In this document: positions 1-7,931 of the stretch, in pieces | Layout of the letters: every line of letters starts with the position of its first letter | Numbering within the stretch: position 1 is the stretch's first letter | The notes under the pieces: generated by a model | Told to the model about the DNA's origin: nothing | Seen by the model: only the letters and a program-made list of their open reading frames with translations | Database searches by the model: none | DNA from: UMGS1470 sp051889215 | Lineage (GTDB): Bacteria > Bacillota > Clostridia > Christensenellales > UBA1242 | Length of the DNA stretch: 64,000 nucleotides | NCBI GenBank assembly: GCA_051889215.1 | Contig: JBJFDC010000006.1 | Span: 1 to 64,000, forward strand | Direction of reading: 5' to 3' | Made by a program: the position numbers and the translations under genes

Positions 1-69
1 AACCAATTTATAAATCAACTGCTTGCTATGGACATTTTGGACGAGAAGAATTCAGTTGGGAGAAAATAA
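1..69 (+). CDS. C-terminal end of an unidentified protein (partial)
   Basis: Frame 1 is open from the first base and ends at TAA 67-69, giving the last 22 residues of a protein (ending DEKNSVGRK). The start lies outside the window. The piece is too short to assign a family. It is called only because the frame is open to the edge and is followed by an intergenic region with a tRNA on the other strand. Confidence 0.45.
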   Translation, partial: NQFINQLLAMDILDEKNSVGRK

Positions 70-116
70 AAAAAATCAGCGATTTTGACAATTGCTGAAA
101 TTCCATGGGATTTTTT

Positions 117-191
117 TGGTGCGCCCACCAAGACTCGAACTCGGCATAATGGTTCCGAAGACCATTGTGATATCCACTTCACCATGGGCGC
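117..191 (-). tRNA. tRNA-Arg (anticodon UCG)
   Basis: Read on the minus strand from 191, a full cloverleaf can be drawn. The acceptor stem is GCGCCCA/TGGGCGC, the D arm has a GG pair in its loop, and the anticodon stem ATGGT/ACCAT encloses the loop CTTCGGA with anticodon TCG. The T arm is CCGAG-TTCGAGT-CTTGG with one G-T pair. Discriminator A is followed by an encoded CCA (119-117). The total is 75 nt with a short variable loop. It should read CGA codons. Confidence 0.9.
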
Positions 192-318
192 ATTATTGTC
201 ATCAAACAAATTGCGTTGTTTTCGAGCAAAGTTGTTGAGAGTTTGTTGTTGATTAGACCTTGACGTTTTGTTTCGACAATTTATTTGAGCATATAAAATT
301 TATCACTAAATAATTGTG

Positions 319-347
319 TTGTCAAGAAAAGATTGAGGTGTTATAAT
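319..347 (+). promoter_or_regulatory. Sigma-A-type promoter of the signal peptidase gene
   Basis: TTGTCA (319-324), a 17-nt spacer, then TATAAT (342-347) preceded by TGT (extended -10). The expected transcription start is at about 354, which is also an ATG, so the mRNA may be leaderless. A TTCGACAA sequence at 272-279 resembles a Spo0A box, but it may be chance. Confidence 0.75.
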
Positions 348-353
348 GTAAGC

Positions 354-1094
354 ATGGATATGCATGTCAACATCGACGAGGGACAACAACAAAAAAAATA
401 TGGGAAGGATTATATGAATGCTCACACAATGCCAAAATGGCTGAAAGTTTTGAGCAACATATTCTTTTTTGTTTTGACTGTTTTGGCGCTTGTCACAGCT
501 GTTCTTGCATGCATCTTTATCAGAACATCAGTCAAAGGTCCATCAATGCAGCCACTCATCAATGCAAACTGGTCAGAAGAAAATCAGGTTGAGGACACTG
601 TTATGATAAACAGACTAAAAAAGGGCGAGCGCGGCGACATTATTGTTGTTGATAGAACAGATGAGAGCGAGGATAGATATGTCATAAAGCGTCTTATTGC
701 GACGGGTGGAGATTATGTTGCAATTGTTCCGATAGTTGATGAAGGCGGACATGAAACCGGATATTATCATATTCAGTTGATAAAAAAGGGCGAAACAACG
801 CCAGTGATTGTCAACGACGGAATAACCAATATGGCAAAAACCTATGAAAAATTTAATGCACTCAAATCGGACGCGAATTTGAAGTTTAAAAACATTGACG
901 GGATTGACTATCTTTTTATTGAAGAAGGGAAAATATTTTATCTCGGAGACAACCGAAACATCAGCAGGGATTGTTCAACATATGGACCAGTTGATGCAAA
1001 CAAAATTGTGGGCAAAGTTGTCCTGATTGTTGAGCATGGACAAAATGTTTTTAAAGCGTGCTTTAATTATTTTAAAAATCAGTTGTTTGGGTGA
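354..1094 (+). CDS. lepB: Signal peptidase I (S26 family)
   Basis: This membrane-anchored serine protease removes signal peptides from exported proteins. After a short hydrophilic N-terminus there is one hydrophobic segment at about residues 35-56. It is followed by the box GPSMQP with the catalytic Ser (about residue 64), the box YVIKRLIATGGD with the catalytic Lys (about 112), and the C-terminal box FYLGDNRNISRDCSTYGPV. The Lys makes it a prokaryotic-type enzyme, not the Ser-His type of SipW. A long insert of about 60 residues lies between the last two boxes. Start: ATG 354 lies 6 nt after TATAAT and would be leaderless. ATG 414 has a Shine-Dalgarno GGGAAGG and also keeps the membrane segment, so either may be used. 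The 3' end overlaps convergent idi by 16 bp. Confidence 0.9.
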   Translation: MDMHVNIDEGQQQKKYGKDYMNAHTMPKWLKVLSNIFFFVLTVLALVTAVLACIFIRTSVKGPSMQPLINANWSEENQVEDTVMINRLKKGERGDIIVVDRTDESEDRYVIKRLIATGGDYVAIVPIVDEGGHETGYYHIQLIKKGETTPVIVNDGITNMAKTYEKFNALKSDANLKFKNIDGIDYLFIEEGKIFYLGDNRNISRDCSTYGPVDANKIVGKVVLIVEHGQNVFKACFNYFKNQLFG

Positions 1095-1603
1095 TTTTTT
1101 AGATATTCAACGACTTTTGGTGCGGCGAGCAAAAACCATGGAGCAAAAATCTGTGGTTTTTTTATCATGTCGCTTTGCAACTTTTCCATGTCAACCCACG
1201 CAAGTTCCTCGACCTCTTCGGGATTTATTTTATATTTTCCATCATACGAACCAATGAGAACATGATCGATTTCATACTCAAAAAGATTTTGATTGAACTT
1301 GTTGAAATAATTGAAGCAAAAGATTTCTTTTAAATTATTTGTCGTGATTCCACATTCGTCTTCAAGTCTTTTTTTTGCCTCTCCCAAAATGTTTGAAGTC
1401 AGGGGGTGAGAACAACATGTGTTTGCCCAAAGGCCGCCAGAATGATATTTATGTTTTGCTCTTTTTTGAATTAGCAACTTGTTTTCGTGAAATAAAAAAA
1501 CTGAGAACGCGCGGTGAAGAATGGGCTTTTTGTGCGCTGCAAGCTTTTCCACGCGTCCGATGGGATTATCAAAAACATCAACTTCCAAAACATAATCTTT
1601 CAT
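1079..1603 (-). CDS. idi: Isopentenyl-diphosphate delta-isomerase, type 1
   Basis: This Nudix-fold enzyme interconverts IPP and DMAPP in isoprenoid synthesis, which feeds undecaprenyl phosphate and quinones. The 174-residue length is normal for the type 1 family. Visible motifs are LHRAFSVFLF near residue 30 and KRAKHKYHSGGLWANTCCSHP at about 48-68, which carries the catalytic Cys and metal-binding His. The Nudix-like helix EAKKRLEDECGI follows, then FEYEIDHVLIG with metal-binding Glu residues. No Shine-Dalgarno precedes the ATG. A TATTAT box sits 5 nt upstream, so a leaderless mRNA is possible. It is convergent with, and slightly overlaps, the signal peptidase gene. Confidence 0.93.
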   Translation of the reverse strand: MKDYVLEVDVFDNPIGRVEKLAAHKKPILHRAFSVFLFHENKLLIQKRAKHKYHSGGLWANTCCSHPLTSNILGEAKKRLEDECGITTNNLKEIFCFNYFNKFNQNLFEYEIDHVLIGSYDGKYKINPEEVEELAWVDMEKLQSDMIKKPQIFAPWFLLAAPKVVEYLKNHPNN

Positions 1604-1673
1604 AATGTATAATATTTTGTTGTCCTTGAATTAAAAACTGTTTTTTCAAATTAAAAATCCTTTTCGACAAAAA

Positions 1674-1799
1674 ATGATTTCACATTGTTATGAAGAAATG
1701 CATATTGATGGAATGGAAGAAAAATTTTACATTTGGAGCAATGATGAGAAAGTGTTTTGTTTTCTTGTTCCCCGAAAAAGATTTTTTCATGAATGTTGA
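1674..1799 (+). other. Upstream reading frame likely to be the displaced 5' part of the next gene
   Basis: ATG 1674 opens a 41-codon frame ending at TGA 1797-1799, with protein-like sequence (MEEKFYIWSNDEKVFCF, then FLVPRKRFF). It runs into the downstream gene in another frame. Deleting one T from the T6 run at 1782-1787 joins the two frames smoothly (RKRFF-MNVEPKNSG). This suggests one gene with a single-base frameshift, or an error in the homopolymer. A TTCGACAA sequence lies just upstream at 1663-1670. Confidence 0.4.
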
Positions 1800-2385
1800 A
1801 CCCAAAAATTCGGGCGAAAAACAACAATATTTGAGACAATTTCGACAAATTATTGTCGAGAGATATATGAAGCATTATTATGATATTGAAGTGATTTCTT
1901 TTCGTGGTTCAAGCGTCTTTGGATTTGATGGCATTGAATATGGTGTTGTTGACATTGAGCAAAGATATTTGGATATCATGCAAAAGCGCGGGCTTGTGAA
2001 CTTTGCGGAGATTGCAAAAGACTTTGCAAAATTTGGTTATGACGAAGTTTGCGTTGGTGGCTTTTTCCTTTCGCGCGCAGTTGATAAATTTGCAAATGGT
2101 CTTAAACTTGCAAGTCCAAACACAAAAGTTGAGGTTGACATTGATTTGACAGACCAAATGTGGAATTTCACAAGAACAAAAGAGGGGAGGTTGTCAAAGG
2201 ACTTTGATTATGGGAAACTATCAATAAAGAATTCAATTTCCAACTTCATTGAAAAAAATTCACTCGATCAAGGTGCGATAGACATATTGATTGAAGAAGA
2301 AAAATTGCCAAATATTTATATGTCACCATATCAATTTAATCCCTCTTTGATTTTTGAAAAGGATTTGGAATATATTGAAGGTTGA
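1789..2385 (+). CDS. Conserved-looking hypothetical protein
   Basis: I do not recognise a family. From ATG 1789 the protein has 198 residues, is soluble, and has no signal peptide or membrane segment. It has a basic first part (YLRQFRQIIVERYMKHYYD) and a central FGFDGIEYGVVDIEQRYLDIM segment. The frame stays open upstream to 1690, but the amino acids there (MKKCILMEWKKN and on) look like an out-of-frame shadow. The frame at 1674-1799 reads better. The gene may therefore be frameshifted near 1785. It stands alone between idi (divergent) and the hisS promoter. Confidence 0.55.
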   Translation: MNVEPKNSGEKQQYLRQFRQIIVERYMKHYYDIEVISFRGSSVFGFDGIEYGVVDIEQRYLDIMQKRGLVNFAEIAKDFAKFGYDEVCVGGFFLSRAVDKFANGLKLASPNTKVEVDIDLTDQMWNFTRTKEGRLSKDFDYGKLSIKNSISNFIEKNSLDQGAIDILIEEEKLPNIYMSPYQFNPSLIFEKDLEYIEG

Positions 2386-2441
2386 GCTCATCGCCTCGAA
2401 TTATAAACAATTAATTATTTTGTTGCGTTGATAATTTTAAG

Positions 2442-2470
2442 TTGAACAAAACAAATTATTATGCTATACT
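2442..2470 (+). promoter_or_regulatory. Promoter of hisS
   Basis: TTGAAC (2442-2447), a 17-nt spacer and TATACT (2465-2470). Transcription should begin at about 2477, downstream of the ATG at 2461, so that ATG cannot be the start. This fixes the hisS start at 2491, which has GGAG in front. Confidence 0.75.
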
Positions 2471-2490
2471 CTCAATATTGGAGAAAAAAA

Positions 2491-3711
2491 ATGAAACAAA
2501 CACCAGTTAAAGGAACTTGCGATTATTTGCCACAAGACATGAAAATTCGAGATAGAATGCAACAAATTATTCTCGAGACATACAAGTCTTGCGGTTATAT
2601 GCATATTTCAACACCAATATTGGAGGACATCGAGAATCTCAACAAGTCTGATGGCGGCGACAATCTTAATTTGATATTCAAAATCCAAAAACGCGGCGAC
2701 AAACTTGATGGCGCGATTGAGAGAGGAGACTATAATAATCTTTGTGATTTGGGGCTCAGATATGATTTGACCTTGCCTCTTTCAAGATTTTATTCGAACA
2801 ACAAAGAAAAACTTCCAAATCCTTTCAAGTGCATTCAAATCGGAAACGTATATCGTGCGGAACGACCACAAAAGGGGAGAATGAGGGAGCTTGTTCAATG
2901 CGATATTGACATTCTTGGAAGCGAGGATAGAATTTGTGAAATTGACCTCATTTTGACCATGTCAAAAACACTAAAAAATTTGGGATTAAAGAATTTCTCA
3001 ATCAAAATTAACGACAGGCAAATTCTCAAAGCTTTGCTTGAAAAATTTGGTTTTGACGAGGGGAGTTTTGACACCGTTTGTGTGACGCTCGACAAACTTG
3101 ACAAAATCGGAGTTGAAGGAATTAGGGCGGAACTATCTGAAAAAGGAATGCCAGACGCAGCAATTCAAAATATGGTCGAATTTTTTGGAGAAGATGTCAC
3201 ACTCGCAAGAGTCGAGAACAAAATTGGAACCAATCCAAGTTTTGATAATTTGAAATATATCATGGAAGAAGTCTCAAAAGTGGACGATGTCAAGATGAGA
3301 TTTGACCCAACACTTGTTCGCGGTCAGGGATACTACACTTCAACCGTTTTTGAAATTGAAAGCGACGATTATTTTTGCGCAATTGGAGGAGGCGGGAGAT
3401 ATGACAGACTGATTGGAAAATTTGTTGGCACAAATGTTGCCGCAGTTGGATTTTCAATCGGGTTTGAAAGAATTTTCGATTTGCTTCAAAATTCTTCAAG
3501 TTTTGAAGAAAAACCAATGCTTGCTCTCATTGTTGACGAAGGCAACCTTGCAAATGGTTTTAAACTCGCACAAAGTTTGAGAACAAACTATGATGTTTCG
3601 GTTTTGAAAGCACCGAACAAACTAGGCAAATATCTTAACAAACTCAAGGATGCGGGATTTGAATACTTTGTTAATATTGAACAAGATGAAACTATACGGC
3701 AATTAAATTAG
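2491..3711 (+). CDS. hisS: Histidyl-tRNA synthetase
   Basis: This class II aminoacyl-tRNA synthetase charges tRNA-His. The N-terminus (KGTCDYLP) and motif 1 region (SCGYMHISTPILED) are typical. Motif 2 is YRAERPQKGRMRELVQCD at about residues 127-144. A histidine-specific box appears as LVRGQGYYTSTVFEI, and motif 3 is AVGFSIGFERI. The usual histidine-specific box is RGLDYYT, so RGQGYYT is a variant. The length of 406 residues is slightly short, with a reduced C-terminal anticodon domain. A HisZ-type paralogue is less likely because motif 2 and motif 3 are complete. It is followed 8 nt later by the DegV gene, whose ribosome site overlaps the hisS stop. Confidence 0.88.
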   Translation: MKQTPVKGTCDYLPQDMKIRDRMQQIILETYKSCGYMHISTPILEDIENLNKSDGGDNLNLIFKIQKRGDKLDGAIERGDYNNLCDLGLRYDLTLPLSRFYSNNKEKLPNPFKCIQIGNVYRAERPQKGRMRELVQCDIDILGSEDRICEIDLILTMSKTLKNLGLKNFSIKINDRQILKALLEKFGFDEGSFDTVCVTLDKLDKIGVEGIRAELSEKGMPDAAIQNMVEFFGEDVTLARVENKIGTNPSFDNLKYIMEEVSKVDDVKMRFDPTLVRGQGYYTSTVFEIESDDYFCAIGGGGRYDRLIGKFVGTNVAAVGFSIGFERIFDLLQNSSSFEEKPMLALIVDEGNLANGFKLAQSLRTNYDVSVLKAPNKLGKYLNKLKDAGFEYFVNIEQDETIRQLN

Positions 3712-3719
3712 GAGATGAC

Positions 3720-4583
3720 ATGATAAAAATTATTTCTGACGATGCTTGCGACTTGACCAAAGAAGAAGTCGAAAAATATGATATTGATATTGTTAAATTC
3801 AAGATTTCTGATGAGGACGGCAATGATGTCGAAAATGTTGAAAAACTTTATGAAATGGAACTCAATAATCCTCAAATGAGATTTTTTTCCGCTTGTCCTT
3901 CAGTTGATGAATACTATCAGTTGTTCAAGAAATATGCGGAAAAAGGGTGTGACATTATTAGTGTTGCAATAAGTGCGCAATTCAGTGGCTCACACAACAG
4001 TGCGAGTGTTGCCGCACAAATGATTCGCGATGAATTTAAAAATATAAAAATTATGGCAGTCGATTCAATGAAAAACAGTGCGACACAAGGTCTTTTTGTC
4101 ATAAACATTGCAAAACTTGCCAAAGCGGGCAAATCTTTTGATGATATAAAAAAATATATTGAAGATGAACCTGACGGCGGAAAAATTTTGTTTACAGTGG
4201 GCAATCTAAACTATCTTATTTCTGGAGGGAGAATTGGCAAACTAAAAGGACTTGTCGCGAACAAACTAAACATAAAGCCAATCATCACCATGAAAGAAGG
4301 GGTTTTGGATTCGTGTGGATTTGGAATTGGGATAAAAAACACGCTAAACAAACTCATTGATTTGGCGAAGTTATATTTTGAAAAAACCAAACAAAACATC
4401 AAGGAGTTTATGTTTTGTGTGGGGTTTGGTTGTGAAAAAGAACAAGGCGAAAGTTTTTTGCAACTATGCAAAGAAAAACTTGGAATTGCCGACGACAAAA
4501 TCAAACTTAATCAAATTGGTTCGACGACAATCGTGCACACTGGTCCGCACACATATGGTTTTGCATTCATGAAATGCGTCTAA
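3720..4583 (+). CDS. DegV family fatty-acid-binding protein
   Basis: DegV/FakB proteins bind a fatty acid and present it to a kinase (FakA) for phospholipid synthesis. This 287-residue protein has the family marks: N-terminal IISDDACDLT, VAISAQFSGSHNSA at about residue 82-95, and LNYLISGGRIG at about 161-171. The C-terminal GSTTIVHTGPHTYGFAF contributes to the lipid pocket. The start has an overlapping GGAG site inside the hisS stop region, so it is probably co-transcribed with hisS. No FakA gene is seen in the window. Confidence 0.9.
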   Translation: MIKIISDDACDLTKEEVEKYDIDIVKFKISDEDGNDVENVEKLYEMELNNPQMRFFSACPSVDEYYQLFKKYAEKGCDIISVAISAQFSGSHNSASVAAQMIRDEFKNIKIMAVDSMKNSATQGLFVINIAKLAKAGKSFDDIKKYIEDEPDGGKILFTVGNLNYLISGGRIGKLKGLVANKLNIKPIITMKEGVLDSCGFGIGIKNTLNKLIDLAKLYFEKTKQNIKEFMFCVGFGCEKEQGESFLQLCKEKLGIADDKIKLNQIGSTTIVHTGPHTYGFAFMKCV

Positions 4584-4629
4584 ATAATGACAAAATCATA
4601 AAAACAGTTTTGAGGTTCATACTAAAAAT

Positions 4630-6039
4630 ATGTCTTCAAAACTTTTTTTTAAATATTTTTCAATAATTATTGTCATTATATGCGAAATCATTTTGGATAT
4701 CATTTTTGCAATTCGATTTGGAGGGTGGATAACATTATATTTTTTCATCACATCGCTCGTCTCTGTTGCGGTGCTGGCCTGTGTTAATTTTTATATTCAA
4801 AAAAAAGAGTTGTTAATCCCATGGTTTTTGGTGATGCTGTTTTTCCCGCTTGTTGGACTTGTTTTGTGTTTTGTGTTTTATCAAAAAATTAATGCGGCAA
4901 AATTTATGAAAAAAAAGTTTGAAAACGAGTGCCCGTGTGTGTCAAAAAATTTCAAGGACGTTCAGGCAAAATATTATGCTTGGGGCAAAGATTTTTTTGA
5001 AGACATAAAAAAACAAGTGAAAAAAGCAAAAAAATATGTGTTTTTTGAGTTTTTTATTGTGGAATATGGAAAACTTTTTGATGAACTCATTGAAATATTA
5101 AAAATGAAAATTGCCGATGGTGTTGAAGTGTTTATGCTTGTTGATGAAATTGGCTCAATCAATCGGCTTCCAAAAAATTTTTTTCGAGATATGCGAGAAT
5201 TGGGAATACGATGCCAAAAATTTGATGGCTTTTCTTCGGGCTTTTTGCACAACAATCGCGACCATAGAAAAGTTGTTGCAATTGATGGCAATGTTGCTTT
5301 TGTTGGAGGGGCAAACATCGCCGATGAATATGTCGGCGAAAAACAAAAATTTGGCATTTGGAAAGATGGTGGTGTGAAAATTGTTGGAGAGGGTGCGATG
5401 GAATTTGCAAAAAGTTTTTGCACGATGTTCTGTGTTGCATCAAAGAAAAAATGCTGTCCAAAACATTTTGATTTCAAATCAAAATTAAAAATTTCCGATG
5501 GACAATCAAAAAACTTGTTTATGCTGCCAAGTTGCATCGGTGAAAACTTGGAAGTCGAAAGAGAAATTGTGGCTTTGATTGACGAAGCAAAAGAAGAAAT
5601 AAAAATTTCAACACCATATTTTATTCCCGATGGAATAATTCAAAGCGCATTATATCGTGCTGCGCGTCGCGGGGTGAAGATAAAAATTTTTGTTCCAGGC
5701 ATTGCCGACAAAAAATTGGTTAACATGGTGACAAAATCTCATTATGAGAGTGCAATTTCAAATGGCATTGAGATGTTGGAATTTGAAAAAGGGTTTATTC
5801 ATTCAAAAAACATTCTTGTGGATAAGGCGACGATGCTTGTTGGCACAATAAACATTGATTATCGAAGTTTTTTTCGAAATTTTGAATGCGCTGTCATTAT
5901 CAAAAATTCAAACGCGGTTCAAGAACTTTTTGATGATTTCAAACAAATTGAAAAGCAGTGTAAAAAAGTTGAGGCAAAAGATTTGCCTCGTCCAAACTTT
6001 TTTATCAAATTATTGAAACTCTTTGCTCCGGTTTTATAA
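4630..6039 (+). CDS. cls: Cardiolipin synthase (phospholipase D family)
   Basis: This enzyme condenses two phosphatidylglycerols into cardiolipin at the membrane. Two or three hydrophobic segments at residues 8-90 are followed by two phospholipase D domains. Their HKD-type motifs are HNNRDHRKVVAIDG (about residue 210-223) and HSKNILVDKATMLVGTIN (about 391-408). The 469-residue length fits the family. The first HKD has an extra HNNRD lead-in, as usual for bacterial Cls. No clear Shine-Dalgarno is present before ATG 4630. The 3' end overlaps the convergent M14 peptidase gene by 6 bp. Confidence 0.9.
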   Translation: MSSKLFFKYFSIIIVIICEIILDIIFAIRFGGWITLYFFITSLVSVAVLACVNFYIQKKELLIPWFLVMLFFPLVGLVLCFVFYQKINAAKFMKKKFENECPCVSKNFKDVQAKYYAWGKDFFEDIKKQVKKAKKYVFFEFFIVEYGKLFDELIEILKMKIADGVEVFMLVDEIGSINRLPKNFFRDMRELGIRCQKFDGFSSGFLHNNRDHRKVVAIDGNVAFVGGANIADEYVGEKQKFGIWKDGGVKIVGEGAMEFAKSFCTMFCVASKKKCCPKHFDFKSKLKISDGQSKNLFMLPSCIGENLEVEREIVALIDEAKEEIKISTPYFIPDGIIQSALYRAARRGVKIKIFVPGIADKKLVNMVTKSHYESAISNGIEMLEFEKGFIHSKNILVDKATMLVGTINIDYRSFFRNFECAVIIKNSNAVQELFDDFKQIEKQCKKVEAKDLPRPNFFIKLLKLFAPVL

Positions 6040-6795
6040 TTTTATCAGATTAAAAACGTTTTTAATTTTTTTGCTCAACGAGTTGGTTTCTGAAAGCGGA
6101 ATTGGGTGCGAAAGATTGTCGTTTCCGAGTTCAATGGTCAGAGCGGGAATGTTTTGTTTCATTTCGCACCAATCGGAAAATCCGCCAAAACTCCCAGTGG
6201 TTTTGATTGGAACAAATCCAGAATAATGTGAAATTATGCTGGCAATTTGTCTGTCTTGTCCTTTGTTTTTGCCATTCAAGAAATCGCCAAAATATATGAC
6301 CTCACCTTTTGTGTGGAGGTTGAGAACAAGGCGGGGGTGGAGTCGTTTTGTGAAATTTGTGAGTGATAGAGTTTCAATCTCACTTTCGGGATATGGACCA
6401 ATATAATTTTCGTGATGAGGGTGAAAAAGATTGCTTTTTCCCTTTCCCCAATTTGCGTCAAAATTGACATTTATGTCCACAAGGTTTGCATTTGCTTTAA
6501 ACATTTTTTGATTGTCTTCCAAAACGATTTCGACCCCGTCAGGATTGACAACTGGCACAAACCAAATGCCAAACTCATCGAAGTTGTATGCTTTAACCAT
6601 CTCAAACCCCACTGCTGTTGAAACATATTCTCTTGCGTGGGTTGAAGAAGTGATCAGAATTTGAGGTTTTTCAAACTTTCCAAAGTGAAATGCGAAAATT
6701 GGCTTGTTTTTCACACTTTTGCCAATAATCAATCTGAAGTTCGCCTGATTTTTAATTTTTTTTACAATGTTGTTCAAATCTTTGAAACTATCCAT
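6034..6795 (-). CDS. M14 family zinc carboxypeptidase
   Basis: The protein has 253 residues and a zinc carboxypeptidase fold. Zinc ligands appear as STHAREY (H..E, about residue 51-57) and the His in NLHTKGEVIYF. The substrate-binding box is PVVNPDGVE and the catalytic Glu lies in ALTIELG near the C-terminus. There is no signal peptide or LysM domain, so it is predicted to be cytoplasmic. Relatives in spore-formers cut gamma-D-Glu-diaminopimelate bonds in peptidoglycan fragments, so a role in muropeptide recycling is an inference. The AT-rich region in front of ATG 6795 shows no Shine-Dalgarno. Confidence 0.85.
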   Translation of the reverse strand: MDSFKDLNNIVKKIKNQANFRLIIGKSVKNKPIFAFHFGKFEKPQILITSSTHAREYVSTAVGFEMVKAYNFDEFGIWFVPVVNPDGVEIVLEDNQKMFKANANLVDINVNFDANWGKGKSNLFHPHHENYIGPYPESEIETLSLTNFTKRLHPRLVLNLHTKGEVIYFGDFLNGKNKGQDRQIASIISHYSGFVPIKTTGSFGGFSDWCEMKQNIPALTIELGNDNLSHPIPLSETNSLSKKIKNVFNLIKL

Positions 6796-6873
6796 AATAT
6801 ATATTATGCTTTGTTGTGAAACAAAGAAACGGAATTGTTTTTGCTTTTTTTATGGCGTTTTTCCAGAAGAGTG

Positions 6874-6903
6874 TTGACATAGAAATGTTTGTGTGATAAT
6901 CTT
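6874..6903 (+). promoter_or_regulatory. Promoter of the ABC-2 exporter operon
   Basis: TTGACA (6874-6879) is a perfect -35. Candidate -10 boxes are GATAAT (6895-6900, 15-nt spacer) or TAATCT (6898-6903, 18-nt spacer). It points into the leader and ABC ATPase gene. It would drive all three transporter genes only if the 7317-9406 segment were in the opposite orientation. Confidence 0.6.
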
Positions 6904-6908
6904 TTTAT

Positions 6909-6992
6909 GTTTTATGAAAGATAAAACAATTAGAATTTAATATTTTGACCCCCCTAATAAAAATTTATTAGGGTCTTTTTGCTTTCATAAAA
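6909..6992 (+). promoter_or_regulatory. Structured leader with nested inverted repeats ahead of the ABC ATPase gene
   Basis: TTTTATGAAAG (6910-6920) is an exact inverted match to CTTTCATAAAA (6982-6992), and this outer stem encloses the terminator-like hairpin at 6947-6980. The left arm can instead form a local hairpin GTTTTAT/ATAAAAC (6909-6915 with 6921-6927). The two folds exclude each other, as in an attenuator. No known riboswitch class is recognised. Confidence 0.45.
6947..6980 (+). terminator. Intrinsic terminator-like hairpin in the ABC operon leader
   Basis: GACC plus CCTAATAA pairs with TTATTAGG plus GGTC, with a small C-rich bulge, followed by TTTTT (6976-6980). It lies between the promoter at 6874 and the TTG start at 7018, so it would act as an attenuator for the transporter genes. 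Confidence 0.6.
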
Positions 6993-7017
6993 TAGATTTA
7001 CAAAAGGAGAAACGCTT

Positions 7018-7353
7018 TTGATAAAGGTGAAAAATCTAACCAAATATTTCAAAATCTCAAAGCGCGACAAGGGCTTTTGGGGTGCCATCAAGGGATTATT
7101 TGTCAGAAAAAAGATAATCAAAAAAGCACTCGATGGCGTGTCATTTGAAATTGCCGACGGCGAGATTGTTGGATATTTGGGACCAAACGGAGCAGGAAAA
7201 AGCACGACAATAAAAATTATGTGCGGGATTCTGACTCCAACGAGCGGAGCATGCGAGATTAATGGCTTTATCCCCTACAAGCAGCGCGAAAAATATGTCA
7301 AAAACATTGGCGTTGTGACAAAGGTGAATATTTTTTGGAGTTTGTCGCCATAG
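7018..7353 (+). pseudogene. ABC-2 transporter ATP-binding protein, 5' part cut by an inversion
   Basis: This is the N-terminal third of an ABC ATPase with a TTG start preceded by AAGGAG (7004-7009). Walker A is GPNGAGKST at about residue 58-66. Homology stops after NIGVV at base 7316; the next codons (TKVNIFWSLSP, stop) come from antisense DNA of the permease gene. The missing part (Q-loop, signature, Walker B, H-loop) lies inverted at 8731-9406. Joining 7018-7316 to the reverse complement of 9406-8731 gives one 324-residue frame with the junction NIGVV-FGQRSQLFWD, as expected for ATPases paired with ABC-2 permeases. In the present arrangement the protein cannot hydrolyse ATP. Confidence 0.85.
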
Positions 7354-7931
7354 ATGTTGAGTGGATATTGACAAAGTTCTCTTCCGCCGTCAGTGAAAAT
7401 ATTAACAACTTCAATTCCGTCAATCGTGAATATCGCCCAAGACGCCCCGAGCATAAATAGTCCCAAAAACACAACAACGCCACAAACACACATTCCGACA
7501 ACAATCATCACTTTTCCAAATGTCCAAGCAAAATCTTGAATACACATTGCATAAATCAGTGTCGCAATCGCAACAATGCATCGTCCAAATTTGGAAAGTT
7601 CAATATCGCAACATAGTGCCTGGTGAACAATCCCCCTTGGGCGGACAAGCATTCGGTCAACAGACCCGCTCTTGATGAAACTGGCAAATGTATCCATTCC
7701 GCGAAAGAAGCATTCGGTGAACGAGAAGGAAAACATGACGACGCCATATGTGAGCATAATTTGCTTGAAATTCCACCCTTCAACAACATTAAATCTTTCC
7801 ATGAGCAGATAGATTGTGAGAAGCATGAGCACTGTGGTCAACATTTGCGCAAAGAACATCAGCGCAAGCGAAAGTTTGTATTGCAGTTGTTTTTTGATTT
7901 GCATTTTCATAAACGAAAAATATAGTTTCAT
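7275..7931 (-). pseudogene. ABC-2 permease (second), 3' end lost by inversion
   Basis: This membrane subunit has five hydrophobic segments. It begins MKLYFSFMKMQIKKQLQYKLSL, with the family segment FGPR-like RMLVRPRG at about residue 82-89 and QYPLNIYGDKLQKIFTFV near its end. True homology stops at base 7317; the last residues (TTPMFLTYFSRCL) are antisense of the ATPase gene. The genuine C-terminus (IPYACFNVLPMKYLFG and on) is at 9407-9574 on the other strand. Rejoined, it is 260 residues, normal for this permease family, which works as an exporter subunit with the first permease. Confidence 0.82.
7317..7325 (+). repeat. Left arm of the 9-bp inverted repeat at the inversion edge
   Basis: GACAAAGGT begins at the first base of the inverted segment. 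Its inverted copy ACCTTTGTC is at 9393-9401. It is short for a known invertase site, but it sits exactly at the left breakpoint and 5 nt from the right one. Confidence 0.6.

Noticed and set aside
272..279. Spo0A box before signal peptidase
   Set aside because: An 8-bp match is expected about twice by chance in a window of this size; there is no other sign of sporulation control. It is kept only as a remark.
4974..5537. 187-codon minus-strand frame
   Set aside because: It lies wholly within the cardiolipin synthase gene, has Phe/Ser-rich shadow composition and no family match.
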